Below, one piece after another: positions 1-8,686 of a stretch of DNA of 64,000 nucleotides; the stretch's first letter is position 1, and the number at the start of each line of letters is the position of its first letter. Origin of the DNA: an uncultured Lachnospiraceae bacterium (GTDB lineage Bacteria > Bacillota > Clostridia > Lachnospirales > Lachnospiraceae); assembly GCA_910579465.1 (NCBI GenBank), contig CAJTUB010000005.1:186001-250000 (forward strand), written 5' to 3'. The translations under genes were made by a program, and so were the position numbers. The notes below the pieces were generated by a model. It was not told the origin of the DNA. It searched no databases and saw nothing but the letters and a program-made list of their open reading frames with translations.

Positions 1-1128
1 AATGCCATCATTGAGCTTGAAAAGGCCTATGAATTTTATAAAAACGACGAAGCCTTCAACCGGGAGCTGACAGAGCTTCTGAACGAATATGCAGGCAGAC
101 CGTCCAGGCTCTACTACGCCGAAAAGCTGACAAAGGCGTTAGGCGGCGCGAAAATCTATCTCAAACGCGAGGATTTGAACCATACCGGCTCCCATAAAAT
201 CAACAACGTACTCGGGCAGGCGCTGCTCGCAAAGAAGATGGGCAAAACCCGCCTGATTGCAGAAACCGGTGCCGGACAGCACGGCGTTGCGACTGCTACC
301 GCCGCTGCCTTTATGGATATGGAATGCGTCGTTTTCATGGGCGAGGAGGACACGAAGCGTCAGGCGCTCAATGTCTACCGCATGAAGCTACTCGGCGCAA
401 GGGTCGTACCGGTCAGCGCCGGAACCGCCACCCTGAAAGACGCGGTTTCCGAAGCGATGCGCGAATGGGCGTCGCGGGTTGACGACACGCACTACTGCCT
501 CGGCTCGGTTATGGGGCCTCACCCGTTCCCGACGATTGTCCGCGACTTCCAGGCAGTCATTTCCAGGGAAATCAAGACACAGCTGATGGAAAAGGAGCAC
601 CGTCTGCCGGATGCGGTAATTGCCTGTGTCGGCGGCGGCTCCAACGCAATCGGAAGCTTCTATCACTTTATCGGCGATGAGTCCGTGCGGCTGATTGGCT
701 GCGAGGCGGCAGGCAGAGGCATCGATACCTTTGAGACGGCGGCAACCGTCAACACCGGAAGGGTCGGCATCTTCCACGGTATGAAGTCCTACTTCTGCCA
801 GGATGAATACGGCCAGATTGCTCCTGTATATTCAATTTCTGCCGGGCTTGACTACCCGGGCGTAGGCCCGGAGCACGCCAATCTCCATGACACCGGCAGG
901 GCGGAATACGTCCCGGTTACCGATGACGAGGCGGTCAACGCCTTTGAATTTCTCTCAAAAACCGAGGGCATCATTCCTGCCATAGAATCCGCCCATGCGG
1001 TTGCCTATGCAATGAAGCTGGCGTCTTCCATGAACAAGGACAAAATCATCGTAATCACTGTCTCCGGAAGAGGAGACAAGGACTGTGCAGCCATTGCACG
1101 CTACAGAGGGGAGGACCTTTATGAGTAA
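1..1128 (+). CDS. trpB: tryptophan synthase beta chain, 5' end outside window
   Basis: Beta subunit of tryptophan synthase, which condenses indole with L-serine using pyridoxal phosphate. The reading frame is open from base 1, so the start lies upstream. HTGSHKINN (bases 181-207) carries the PLP-binding lysine. The glycine-rich phosphate loop is GGGSNAIG near base 630, and the end shows the typical SGRGDKD motif. The stop overlaps the trpA start by 8 bp, indicating translational coupling of the two subunits of the alpha2-beta2 complex. About 375 codons are visible, so only the first ~20 residues are missing. Confidence 0.97.
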   Translation, partial: NAIIELEKAYEFYKNDEAFNRELTELLNEYAGRPSRLYYAEKLTKALGGAKIYLKREDLNHTGSHKINNVLGQALLAKKMGKTRLIAETGAGQHGVATATAAAFMDMECVVFMGEEDTKRQALNVYRMKLLGARVVPVSAGTATLKDAVSEAMREWASRVDDTHYCLGSVMGPHPFPTIVRDFQAVISREIKTQLMEKEHRLPDAVIACVGGGSNAIGSFYHFIGDESVRLIGCEAAGRGIDTFETAATVNTGRVGIFHGMKSYFCQDEYGQIAPVYSISAGLDYPGVGPEHANLHDTGRAEYVPVTDDEAVNAFEFLSKTEGIIPAIESAHAVAYAMKLASSMNKDKIIVITVSGRGDKDCAAIARYRGEDLYE

Positions 1129-1894
1129 CATTGCTTCGGCTTTCCAGAACGGCAAGGCTTTTATTCCTTTTATTACCTGCGGCGACCCGGACCTTGAAAC
1201 TACCGGGAAGCTGGTACGGGCGGCAGTAGAAAACGGCGCCGACCTGATTGAGCTTGGGATTCCGTTTTCCGACCCGACCGCAGAGGGTCCGGTCATCCAG
1301 CGGGCAAGCCACCGCGCGCTGACGGGCGGCGCTACGACCGACCGGATTTTTGAATTTGTCCGGGAGCTTCGGAAAGACGTAACGATTCCTCTTGTTTTTA
1401 TGACCTATGCCAACGTGGTTTTCTCCTACGGGATAGAGCGGTTTGCCGCAGCCTGCAAGGAGAGCGGCATCGACGGCATTATTCTCCCCGACCTGCCCTT
1501 TGAGGAAAAGGAAGAGTTCCGCCCTGCCTGCCGGCAGTATGGCATCGACCTGATTTCGCTGATTGCCCCTACCTCAAGACAGCGCATTGCCAAAATCGCA
1601 AAGGACGCCGAGGGCTTTCTGTACCTTGTTTCCAGTCTCGGCGTCACCGGCGTCCGGAAGGAAATCACGACCGACCTTTCCTCGATTGTCTCCATCATCA
1701 GGGAAAACACCGATATCCCATGCGCAATCGGCTTCGGAATTTCCACGCCGGAGCAGGCAAGGGAAATGGCGGCGCTCTCCGACGGCGCCATCATAGGCTC
1801 GGCGATTATGAAGCTTGTAGAGGACTATAAAACGGATGCCGCCAGTCCTGTAGGGGACTATGTAAAGCGCATCAAGGAGGCGCTCAGGGCATAG
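1121..1894 (+). CDS. trpA: tryptophan synthase alpha chain
   Basis: Alpha subunit, a TIM barrel that cleaves indole-3-glycerol phosphate to indole and glyceraldehyde 3-phosphate. 257 residues, normal length. Start chosen at the ATG that overlaps the trpB stop, behind GAGGGGAGG. The signature LIELGIPFSDP contains the catalytic Glu. The second catalytic acid, Asp60 of the Salmonella enzyme in the motif SDPLADGP, is Glu here (SDPTAEGP). The 3' end overlaps the convergent AraC gene by 11 bp, and no terminator hairpin separates them. Confidence 0.97.
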   Translation: MSNIASAFQNGKAFIPFITCGDPDLETTGKLVRAAVENGADLIELGIPFSDPTAEGPVIQRASHRALTGGATTDRIFEFVRELRKDVTIPLVFMTYANVVFSYGIERFAAACKESGIDGIILPDLPFEEKEEFRPACRQYGIDLISLIAPTSRQRIAKIAKDAEGFLYLVSSLGVTGVRKEITTDLSSIVSIIRENTDIPCAIGFGISTPEQAREMAALSDGAIIGSAIMKLVEDYKTDAASPVGDYVKRIKEALRA

Positions 1895-2717
1895 GGGTCT
1901 TGTCCTCCTTTGGCGGACAGCCGAAATATTTCACATAGGAACGGTAAAAGGCAGAGTAATCCCTGAATCCGCAGCTTTCTCCCGCATCCTGCGCCGAGAA
2001 CCCGCTGCGGATTTTTTCCCTTGCCGCAGTCAGCCGCTTGATTGTAATATACTCCCACGGCGCCGCTCCGGTCGCCTGCTTAAACACCCGGCTAAACTGT
2101 GACGGGCTCAGGAAAAAACACTCCGCAAGCACCGGAACCGCCAGCTCCTCATACAGATGCGCATTCACATACGCTACCATCCGCTCCGGAAGGCTCTGCG
2201 GCGGCAGCTCCTCCGTCACCCCCCGCTTCAGGTATGCGCTGTTTATCATATCGAGCAGCTTAAAAAGATTGGTAAGAACCTTTACTCTTCTGTCGTACTC
2301 CTCCTCCCTGTTGCGGCACATATCATAAAAAACAGGGCCGGGCTGCAGTTTCCCGAATTCCGCTGAGGAATAAAAGTTTTCCCTTCCTAACGGCCGGTCA
2401 AAAAACGCCTTCAGCAGCCTGCGCTGCGGGTCAATGCTCTCTACCACCCACGGGGAAAAGTTAATCACATAGCGCTCGTATCTTCCGCCGCCAAGCATTT
2501 TATTCCTGTGCGACTCCGCAGGACGCATAATCAGGATATCCCCCGGCTTTAAGGGATACCTTGCGCCCTCCACAAGATATTCCGCATCTCCCGAAACAAA
2601 ATAGTAAATCTCACACTGCTCATGGACGTGCATGAACGAACCATTATCGTCGGGATGTTCATCCACGGCATATCTGGTATACAAGCCGTCCGAATTAAAC
2701 TGCTGTAACTGGTTCAT
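1884..2717 (-). CDS. AraC-family transcriptional regulator
   Basis: 277 residues. N-terminal cupin-like sensor domain (about residues 15-130; HVHEQCEIYYF, then a PLKPGDIL strand) and a C-terminal double helix-turn-helix AraC domain (about 175-275; FFLSPSQFSRVFKQ, then CGFRDYSAFYRSYVKYFG). Such regulators typically sense a sugar and activate adjacent carbohydrate genes. It is divergent from the isomerase/oxidoreductase pair at 2910-4917 and is likely their regulator, by position only. SD GGGGGGTG precedes the ATG. Confidence 0.9.
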   Translation of the reverse strand: MNQLQQFNSDGLYTRYAVDEHPDDNGSFMHVHEQCEIYYFVSGDAEYLVEGARYPLKPGDILIMRPAESHRNKMLGGGRYERYVINFSPWVVESIDPQRRLLKAFFDRPLGRENFYSSAEFGKLQPGPVFYDMCRNREEEYDRRVKVLTNLFKLLDMINSAYLKRGVTEELPPQSLPERMVAYVNAHLYEELAVPVLAECFFLSPSQFSRVFKQATGAAPWEYITIKRLTAAREKIRSGFSAQDAGESCGFRDYSAFYRSYVKYFGCPPKEDKTPMP

Positions 2718-2847
2718 TGGAACACACCCCCTGTATTTTCCTTCTGGATTTTCTCCTGACGCTTCCTTTCCGCGCTTTCGTACAGCCTTCTATTTCAGCA
2801 TAGCATGCTATGCGTGAATTTGCAATATATCTTGCTTAGATTTACAA

Positions 2848-2876
2848 TTGTAATGCAAATTATTTTGCAGTATATT
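2848..2876 (+). promoter_or_regulatory. promoter with operator-like palindrome in the spacer
   Basis: TTGTAA (2848-2853) and TATATT (2871-2876) are separated by 17 bp. The spacer holds an inverted repeat, TGCAAA-N4-TTTGCA (2854-2869). This is the expected geometry for a repressor site between -35 and -10. It drives the isomerase/oxidoreductase pair. Confidence 0.6.
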
Positions 2877-2909
2877 AGTTGTAACAAAATTATTTCAGGA
2901 GGAATTGCC

Positions 2910-3734
2910 ATGAAGTTCAAACTTGCAGCATTTGCCGACGAAGCAGGCAACAAACTGGAAACCCAGATTGCCGCAATGGTGAAAAACGGCATCGGATACC
3001 TTGAAATCCGTGGTGTGGACGGTGAAAATATTGCGGATATCTCCAAAGAAAAGGCTTACGAAATCCGCAAAAGGCTGGAGGATTCCCATCTGGCAGTCTG
3101 GTCCCTTGGCTCACCGTTCGGAAAAATCGGAATTACCGAGGACTTTGCCCCGCACCTTGAAAAGTTCAAACGGAATCTGGAGATTGCAGACATCCTCGGC
3201 ACAAACCATATGCGGATTTTCAGCTTTTATGTTCCGCAGGAAAACCCGGAAGCCTGTTCCGACGATGTAATGCGGCGTCTGGAGCAGTTTGCCCTGGCGG
3301 CAAAGAACAGCGGCGTCGTTCTTTGCCATGAAAATGAAAAGGGCATTTACGGCGACATTGCCGTCCGCTGTGCGGAAATCCATAAAAATTTCCCTGAAAT
3401 AAAAGCGGTTTTTGACCCTGCCAATTTTATCCAGTGCGGACAGGATACGAAGGCTGCCTGGGAGCTTCTCAGCCCTTATATTGAGTATATGCACATCAAG
3501 GACGCACTCGCGGACGGTTCGGTCGTTCCTGCCGGAAAGGGCACCGGGAATCTGCCGTTCCTGTTAGGACAGTACCGCGGGACGATGCTAACGCTTGAGC
3601 CGCATTTGTCGGTATTTCCGGGCTTCGAAAAGCTGGAACAGGGCAAGGAAGCCCCGGAGAAAAAATACTGCTATGCTTCCCCGGAGGAGGCATTTGACGC
3701 AGCTGTCGCGGCATTAAAAGAATTAATCGCATAG
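2910..3734 (+). CDS. sugar phosphate isomerase/epimerase family (xylose isomerase-like TIM barrel)
   Basis: 274 residues from the ATG at 2910, which has SD AGGAGG; upstream codons in frame lack an SD. It has the AP-endonuclease-2/xylose isomerase fold pattern: early KLAAFADEAG, NHMRIFSFY, LCHENEKGIYGD with putative metal ligands, AVFDPANF and MHIKDA. These proteins isomerise or epimerise sugars, inositols or keto-sugars; the substrate cannot be assigned. Eleven bases separate it from the Gfo/Idh/MocA oxidoreductase, a common catabolic pairing. Confidence 0.85.
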   Translation: MKFKLAAFADEAGNKLETQIAAMVKNGIGYLEIRGVDGENIADISKEKAYEIRKRLEDSHLAVWSLGSPFGKIGITEDFAPHLEKFKRNLEIADILGTNHMRIFSFYVPQENPEACSDDVMRRLEQFALAAKNSGVVLCHENEKGIYGDIAVRCAEIHKNFPEIKAVFDPANFIQCGQDTKAAWELLSPYIEYMHIKDALADGSVVPAGKGTGNLPFLLGQYRGTMLTLEPHLSVFPGFEKLEQGKEAPEKKYCYASPEEAFDAAVAALKELIA

Positions 3735-3744
3735 GAGGTCTTTT

Positions 3745-4917
3745 ATGAATAAAATCCGTCTTGGAATCATCGGCGTAGGAAATATGGGAAGCGGGCATTT
3801 GCAGAACGTAATCGACGGGAAATGTCCCAAGGTTGAGGTAACCGCGGTTGCCGATATCAACCCGCAAAAGCTCGAAAACGCCAAGAAAAAGCTGCCGGAG
3901 CTGGCCTGCTTTGACTCTGCCGAAAAAATGTTGGACAGCGGGCTGATTGACGCGGCGCTGATTGCAGTCCCGCACTATAACCACCCTGTTTATGCAATCG
4001 AATGCTTTAAACGCGGGATACATGTTATGACCGAAAAGCCTGCGGGCGTATATGCAAGGCAGGTCCGTGAGATGAACGAGGCTGCCGAAAGGGCAGGCGT
4101 AACCTTCGGGATTATGTTCAACCAGCGGACAAACCCGATTTATAAAAAGGCACGCGAAATCGTACAGAGCGGCGCCCTCGGAGTACCGAAGCGGCTCGTA
4201 TGGGTTGTCACAAACTGGTACCGCACACAGGCGTACTATGACTCGGGAAGCTGGCGCGCCACCTGGAACGGCGAGGGCGGCGGCGTACTGTTAAATCAGG
4301 CGCCTCACAATCTGGACCTGTGGCAGTGGATTTTCGGTATGCCGAACAAAATCCGTGCCTTCTGTGCCGCAGGAAAATATCACAACATTGACGTCGAGGA
4401 TGATGTGACGATTTACGGAGAATACGAAAACGGGGCAACGGCGACCTTTATTTCCACAACCGGGGAGGCTCCTGGAACGAACCGGCTCGAAATTTCGGGC
4501 GACTTAGGAAAGCTTGTTCTGGAGGACGGAAAGCTGAAATGGTGGAAGCTTACCGTTCCTGAGCGGGAATTCTGCTTTACCTCAAAGGAGGGCTTTCTGT
4601 CTCCGAAAACGGAATATGAGGAGTATTCCGAGGCAGCTCCTGACGGCCACTCGACGGTACTGGAAAACTTTGCAGAGGCAATTCTCGACGGTGCCGAACT
4701 GATTGCAGACGGCCGCGAGGGACTGAATTCCCTGTCGATTTCAAACGCTGCCTACCTGTCCTCCTGGACGGAAAGCTGGGCAGAGATCCCGACCGACGAA
4801 GCGCTTTTCGAGCAGCACCTGATTGAGCTTTGCAAAAAGGAAACAAACAAAAAAAGCGGCTCCGAAAGTTCCGACCTTCCCGCTGACCTAAAGGAACGCT
4901 GGAAGGTAAGATGGTAA
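3745..4917 (+). CDS. Gfo/Idh/MocA family NAD(P)-dependent oxidoreductase
   Basis: 390 residues. The N-terminal Rossmann fold has GIIGVGNMGSGH (about residues 6-17), followed by the family motif EKPAG (about 97-101) containing the conserved lysine. The C-terminal alpha/beta dimerisation and substrate domain includes WRATWNGEGGGVLLNQAPHN, whose His is a usual catalytic residue. It oxidises or reduces a sugar or cyclitol; the precise substrate is unknown. Operon with the upstream isomerase (10 bp gap, SD AGGAGG). A hairpin terminator follows at 4953. Confidence 0.9.
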   Translation: MNKIRLGIIGVGNMGSGHLQNVIDGKCPKVEVTAVADINPQKLENAKKKLPELACFDSAEKMLDSGLIDAALIAVPHYNHPVYAIECFKRGIHVMTEKPAGVYARQVREMNEAAERAGVTFGIMFNQRTNPIYKKAREIVQSGALGVPKRLVWVVTNWYRTQAYYDSGSWRATWNGEGGGVLLNQAPHNLDLWQWIFGMPNKIRAFCAAGKYHNIDVEDDVTIYGEYENGATATFISTTGEAPGTNRLEISGDLGKLVLEDGKLKWWKLTVPEREFCFTSKEGFLSPKTEYEEYSEAAPDGHSTVLENFAEAILDGAELIADGREGLNSLSISNAAYLSSWTESWAEIPTDEALFEQHLIELCKKETNKKSGSESSDLPADLKERWKVRW

Positions 4918-4952
4918 CAGCAAACTACACACTTGCTACAAAAGATACCGGT

Positions 4953-4994
4953 CTCCCCTGCAGAGAAGAAATTCCCCGCAGGGGAGATTGTTTT
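4953..4994 (+). terminator. rho-independent terminator
   Basis: CTCCCCTGC (4953-4961) pairs with GCAGGGGAG (4978-4986), followed by ATTGTTTT. It lies just downstream of the oxidoreductase. Confidence 0.75.
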
Positions 4995-5063
4995 ATCTGC
5001 TGCAATATGCCGGGAAGGAACAAATACCTACAGGACTTGTGGTTATAAGTAAAAATTTTAGTA

Positions 5064-5092
5064 TTGTATTTTACCTTTATATATGTTAAAAT
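5064..5092 (+). promoter_or_regulatory. sigma-A-like promoter
   Basis: TTGTAT (5064-5069), a 17-bp spacer and TAAAAT (5087-5092), in an AT-rich stretch upstream of the secreted protein gene at 5134. Confidence 0.5.
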
Positions 5093-5133
5093 GAAATTGT
5101 AAATTTTTAACAAAAAATAATTTGGAGGGACAT

Positions 5134-5751
5134 ATGATTAAATTCTTTTACAAAACACTATTTACGTTTTTGTTTCTATTTTTGACAAGCGCTTTGCTTA
5201 ATGAAGAAAAAGCCTATGCATCTGAGCTCATCATTTCTGATTCAATAGAAAACTCTGTTGAAAGCCTGCAGACCAACGACCAATTTGTTAAATTTGACAG
5301 CGTTATCACCGAAGCATTCGCAGCTACAATTCCCTTAGACGATACGTCTGCTTTATTCCGTACATCTGATACTCCTGATAATATTGTAGAATTAATGACT
5401 TTGAATGCTGCTGAATATGAAGTTGTTCCTTATTCATATACAAAATTATTCAGAATGACAAATACATCGGGAGCCAAAGTTAACTTCGTTACAATAAAGG
5501 TCTATGGTGAAGTATATATATATCCCGACGGCAAAGTGCATTTGTTCAGTATGAGAGTATCTGCCACACCGCATCAATCAGGCTGGGATGTCACTGTTGA
5601 CACCCCGACGCTATGTAATACCGATGGCTCGGTATCATGTGGAGATAGTTTTGTTTATTGTACCAAAGCAAACACTGAGTATATGTTTGGCTGCCACGTG
5701 TCAATTCATAAAATGGACTCAAATCCAGAGATTTCAATAGAACAAATATAG
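5134..5751 (+). CDS. secreted hypothetical protein with signal peptide
   Basis: 205 residues; family not recognised. The start is the ATG at 5134 behind GGAGGG (5124-5129). A TTG codon at 5122 is in frame but sits on that SD. Residues 1-29 form a signal peptide (positive MIKFFYK, hydrophobic core FTFLFLFLTSALL, AYA-S cleavage site). The mature part is beta-rich with two or three Cys near the end (TLCNTDGSVSCGDSFVYC), suggesting an extracellular domain. It is lower in GC than its neighbours, consistent with acquisition. It is followed after 20 bp by another small anchored protein. Confidence 0.75.
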   Translation: MIKFFYKTLFTFLFLFLTSALLNEEKAYASELIISDSIENSVESLQTNDQFVKFDSVITEAFAATIPLDDTSALFRTSDTPDNIVELMTLNAAEYEVVPYSYTKLFRMTNTSGAKVNFVTIKVYGEVYIYPDGKVHLFSMRVSATPHQSGWDVTVDTPTLCNTDGSVSCGDSFVYCTKANTEYMFGCHVSIHKMDSNPEISIEQI

Positions 5752-5771
5752 CAGGTAAAGGAGACGATTAA

Positions 5772-6077
5772 ATGAAAAAACAACACAAAATCCTTATTGC
5801 CGCCCTTGCGGCCGGTTTCGTTATCTCAGGCGCCGCACTCGGCGGAAGGCTCTTAATGACAGGAACAATCCACCCGGACGATATCGTCGATATCAATCCC
5901 GAGTGGGTGAGAACCCCTCCTCTTACCGAAGAACAAAGAGCAACTATTGCGCAGGAATATACCAAAAAAATGATTGAAGAATTCTTAAGCGAGTGCGAAT
6001 TTGAAACCAAGGAGGAAGAAAACAACTATCGTGAAATGCTCTTGAAACAAATCACAGATTCAGAGCGGCAGCCATAA
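5772..6077 (+). CDS. small membrane-anchored hypothetical protein
   Basis: 101 residues with an N-terminal hydrophobic anchor (about residues 7-27; ILIAALAAGFVISGAALGG) after MKKQHK, then a charged, probably helical C-terminal half rich in Glu. No family recognised. SD AAGGAGA at the correct spacing. Likely cotranscribed with the preceding secreted protein. Confidence 0.65.
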   Translation: MKKQHKILIAALAAGFVISGAALGGRLLMTGTIHPDDIVDINPEWVRTPPLTEEQRATIAQEYTKKMIEEFLSECEFETKEEENNYREMLLKQITDSERQP

Positions 6078-6129
6078 CGCGTTGGCGGGCGACAGGTCCG
6101 GAATGTATTACAAGCTGTGGAATGCAAAA

Positions 6130-6174
6130 GCAGGGTACTATGAGACCGGGAACATATCATCTTAAGTACCCTGC
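6130..6174. terminator. inverted repeat between convergent genes
   Basis: GCAGGGTACT (6130-6139) and AGTACCCTGC (6165-6174) are perfect 10-bp complements around a 25-nt loop. The repeat overlaps the last codons of the ankyrin gene and could end transcription from either side. It lacks a clear T-run, so its terminator role is tentative. Confidence 0.4.
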
Positions 6175-7230
6175 CTCCAATGGCGGAAGCACTTCCGGAT
6201 TTTGTGCTACCCAGGCTGCCGCATAAGTACATAACGCCATTGTCAGGTTCCCGGCATCCCGGCCATTCTTCAAAAGTCTGGTAATCTTTTCTGCCTGCAC
6301 AATATCCTCATCCTTCAGCGGATTTCCAAGGCGGAGGTACTCCGGGAATACGGAGAGCATTTTCCGATAATCGTCATCCCAGTTCATCGCGGCATTTCCC
6401 ATAATTTCATCATTCACCTTGCCTGCAATACGGACTGCTTCTCCCTGAGCGGTCTGTGCCTTCCCGCATGGCGGAACGAGATAATCCCAAAGCCAGCTAA
6501 ACGCTTCGCTCCTGCTCTGCTTCGGTATATAAATGGGCGATATACCGTCATGGAACGTCATTTCCACGGCCGGCTTAACATCAAATATCCGATAGAGCTT
6601 TTCCAGCCCCTCTGTCTGGCTTCGCATATATTCCGGATCTTCGATCCCCCTCTTTACCCGCTGAAAATTTTCTGCTGATTCCCGCAAAAATTCACGGGCA
6701 CGGTCTGTGATTTCAGCTCCTCGCTCCAAAAGAAGCCTGCAGATTTCCAACAGCTTCTCATAAGGCAAACGGCTTTGATGAAGCATTTTTTCCATAGGAG
6801 TCAAAAACCCCGGCCAATCAATCCTGCCTGATTTGACATTTACATTAGTACCGGCCTCCAGCAAGGCTCTGACCGCATCTGCGCGTCCGTACATTGCCGC
6901 AAGGTGCAATGGTGTTACACCAAAATTATCCGCAACATCAACGCTGGCGCCCAGCTCGATTAAAAGCTGCACATCGCCATTCCAGATGGAGGCATGCTTA
7001 AAAATGGGTGTTTTTTTATAATAATCCTTAAAATTTACATCCGCCCCCTGTTCCTTAGCCCAGAAAGCAAATTCCCGGGACAAAGGAGCTAAAGAAAAAA
7101 TATTAGAGCCATATTTATCTGTTATTGCATTTGGCTCGCACCGCAAAAACTGCTCCTTGAGCGCCGCAATATCTCCGCATTCCAAGAGCGCGGGAATTTC
7201 TTTTGGAAGTGTTTTACGTCTTTTTGCCAT
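6157..7230 (-). CDS. ankyrin-repeat protein
   Basis: 357 residues. At least two recognisable ankyrin repeats occupy about residues 60-140 (KTPIFKHASIWNGDVQLLIE, then FGVTPLHLAAMYGRADAVRA and LLEAGTNVNVKSG). A longer non-ankyrin helical C-terminal half has no recognised domain. No signal peptide, so probably cytoplasmic, with a protein-binding role. It lies 36 bp downstream of the CYTH gene on the same strand and may be read through from the sigma-factor operon. Confidence 0.8.
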   Translation of the reverse strand: MAKRRKTLPKEIPALLECGDIAALKEQFLRCEPNAITDKYGSNIFSLAPLSREFAFWAKEQGADVNFKDYYKKTPIFKHASIWNGDVQLLIELGASVDVADNFGVTPLHLAAMYGRADAVRALLEAGTNVNVKSGRIDWPGFLTPMEKMLHQSRLPYEKLLEICRLLLERGAEITDRAREFLRESAENFQRVKRGIEDPEYMRSQTEGLEKLYRIFDVKPAVEMTFHDGISPIYIPKQSRSEAFSWLWDYLVPPCGKAQTAQGEAVRIAGKVNDEIMGNAAMNWDDDYRKMLSVFPEYLRLGNPLKDEDIVQAEKITRLLKNGRDAGNLTMALCTYAAAWVAQNPEVLPPLEAGYLR

Positions 7231-7266
7231 ATGCCCTCCTGAGTTTTAAATGATTGTCTCCCTCTC

Positions 7267-7788
7267 CTACCGTATGATTCCGGCTTCCCGCAGCTCCTTT
7301 GGCGCCTCCGCCCACTGTGCGAGGTAATTATTCCGAAAGCGCTTATCAAAGGTCACGTCTGCCTCAAACCAGTCCGGCAGCGTAAAGGCGTCTGCTTCCT
7401 CCTCGTCCGGGAACTCTACTTCTGCAAACATAAGCCCCGAAAGCTCTCCTGCAAACACGTCCAGCTCTATCGTATATGCGCCATAAGGAATCAGGTAGCG
7501 TGTCTTCGTAATCACCCTGCCCTCTGCCTTGGAAAGAAGCGTTGCATAGCTTTCCGCAGTCAGCGGCAGCTCCACCTCCTCGCACACATGCGCGGTAGCG
7601 TCCGCTTTCTTTTCCAGACCGAGCTTTGACTTATAGCAAAGAATATACTTTGTCTTTCCGTTTTTGACCGACTTCCTTACCCGTACCACCGGATGCGTAC
7701 AAAGATACCCCTGTTCTAACTGCCTGCTCTCATACTGCTCCAGCCGCTCCGGAAGCTCCCGGATTGTAAACTTGCGTTCAATTTCCAT
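7267..7788 (-). CDS. CYTH domain protein (triphosphate tunnel metalloenzyme)
   Basis: 173 residues. It begins MEIERKFTI, the ExExK signature of the CYTH/TTM superfamily. Further conserved charged strands follow: VVRVRKS, KTKYILCYKSK, EVELPLT, TRYLIPYGAYTIELDVF and AEVEFPDEEEA. Family members hydrolyse inorganic triphosphate or nucleoside triphosphates or make cAMP; most bacterial single-domain members are tripolyphosphatases. It overlaps the anti-sigma gene by 11 bp, which couples it to the sigma operon. Confidence 0.9.
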   Translation of the reverse strand: MEIERKFTIRELPERLEQYESRQLEQGYLCTHPVVRVRKSVKNGKTKYILCYKSKLGLEKKADATAHVCEEVELPLTAESYATLLSKAEGRVITKTRYLIPYGAYTIELDVFAGELSGLMFAEVEFPDEEEADAFTLPDWFEADVTFDKRFRNNYLAQWAEAPKELREAGIIR

Positions 7789-8116
7789 CTCTGCCCTCTC
7801 CCTTCAGGATGGCGCGGGTCACAAGCACCGTAATCCCGATTCCCAGGGAAAACGCCGCGCTCACCACCAGAAAGCCCCAGTTCCTGTTCTTGCGCAGACG
7901 TGCGGCTATCTCGGCAAACTGCAGCTCCGGCACCGGCTTCGGCTCCTTTTCCTGTGCTACCTCCTCATGGTTCAGCTGGACATATTCCCTGTAAACACGG
8001 CGGCAGTCCCTGCATTCCTTCAGATGCGCCCGGATATCCTTCCTTGTTTCTTCGCTTACGGTATTTTCCTGAAAAAGAACAATCAGGTCCTGCACTACAT
8101 TACAGCTTAAATTCAT
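7778..8116 (-). CDS. zinc-finger anti-sigma factor
   Basis: 112 residues. The N-terminal zf-HC2 domain has the HxxxCxxC core (HLKECRDC, about residues 31-38) with an upstream Cys at position 5. One transmembrane helix lies near residues 82-102 (FLVVSAAFSLGIGITVLV). By family, the cytoplasmic zinc domain binds the ECF sigma factor encoded immediately upstream, and the membrane helix senses envelope or redox stress. It overlaps the sigma gene by 17 bp. Confidence 0.88.
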   Translation of the reverse strand: MNLSCNVVQDLIVLFQENTVSEETRKDIRAHLKECRDCRRVYREYVQLNHEEVAQEKEPKPVPELQFAEIAARLRKNRNWGFLVVSAAFSLGIGITVLVTRAILKGEGRDGN

Positions 8117-8612
8117 TTTGCAATCTCTCCTTCAACATATTTTTTGCACGGAAATACAGCACCTTTGCCGAGCTCTCCGAAATCTCCATTGCTTCCGCCA
8201 CCTGCTTGAACGACATCTCCGCATAAATCCGCAGCGCAACCACCTCCAGATTCTTCTGCGGCAGCTCCTGCAGTACCTCACGCACCCGCTCGGCAACCTC
8301 CCTGCGCAAAATCTTGTCCTCTGCGGAGTCCCGGTGGTCCTGCGCCATATAAAAATCAACCATATCCTCTAACGCGATGGCATCCCGGGACTGCCGTTCC
8401 TTTTTCAGATAGCTGAAATAGGTATACTTTGCGATTGCCGCAAGCCACGTAAACATACTGCTGTTTCCTTTATATTTCCCAAAGGCGACAAACGCACGGT
8501 AAAAGGTCTCCTGCGTAAGCTCCTCTGCAAGCTGCTCGTCTCCGCAAAGCTTAAATAAAAAGCCGTAAATCCTTCCCTGATACCTCTGATAAATCGTCTC
8601 AAAACTCTCCAA
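8100..8612 (-). CDS. ECF-type sigma-70 family RNA polymerase sigma factor
   Basis: 170 residues from a TTG start at 8612, chosen because AGGAGG (8627-8622) lies 9 nt upstream. Longer in-frame starts lack an SD and add non-homologous sequence. Region 2 spans about residues 5-75 (ETIYQRYQGRIYGFLFKLCG, EELTQETFYRAF). Region 4 spans about 110-165 (VLQELPQKNLEVVALRIYA, MSFKQVAEAMEISESSAKV), the DNA-binding HTH. Together with the overlapping anti-sigma gene it forms a standard stress-responsive pair. Confidence 0.92.
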   Translation of the reverse strand: MESFETIYQRYQGRIYGFLFKLCGDEQLAEELTQETFYRAFVAFGKYKGNSSMFTWLAAIAKYTYFSYLKKERQSRDAIALEDMVDFYMAQDHRDSAEDKILRREVAERVREVLQELPQKNLEVVALRIYAEMSFKQVAEAMEISESSAKVLYFRAKNMLKERLQNEFKL

Positions 8613-8686
8613 GTAAAAATTCCTCCTGTCCCCGGATTCACCCTTTCTTGAATTTCCGCATTTTGCATATGTCCTTGTGTCCCGGC

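Noticed and set aside
5122..5133. TTG start for the secreted protein
   Set aside because: It would place the start codon on the SD GGAGG that serves ATG 5134, and would put charged residues ahead of the signal peptide.
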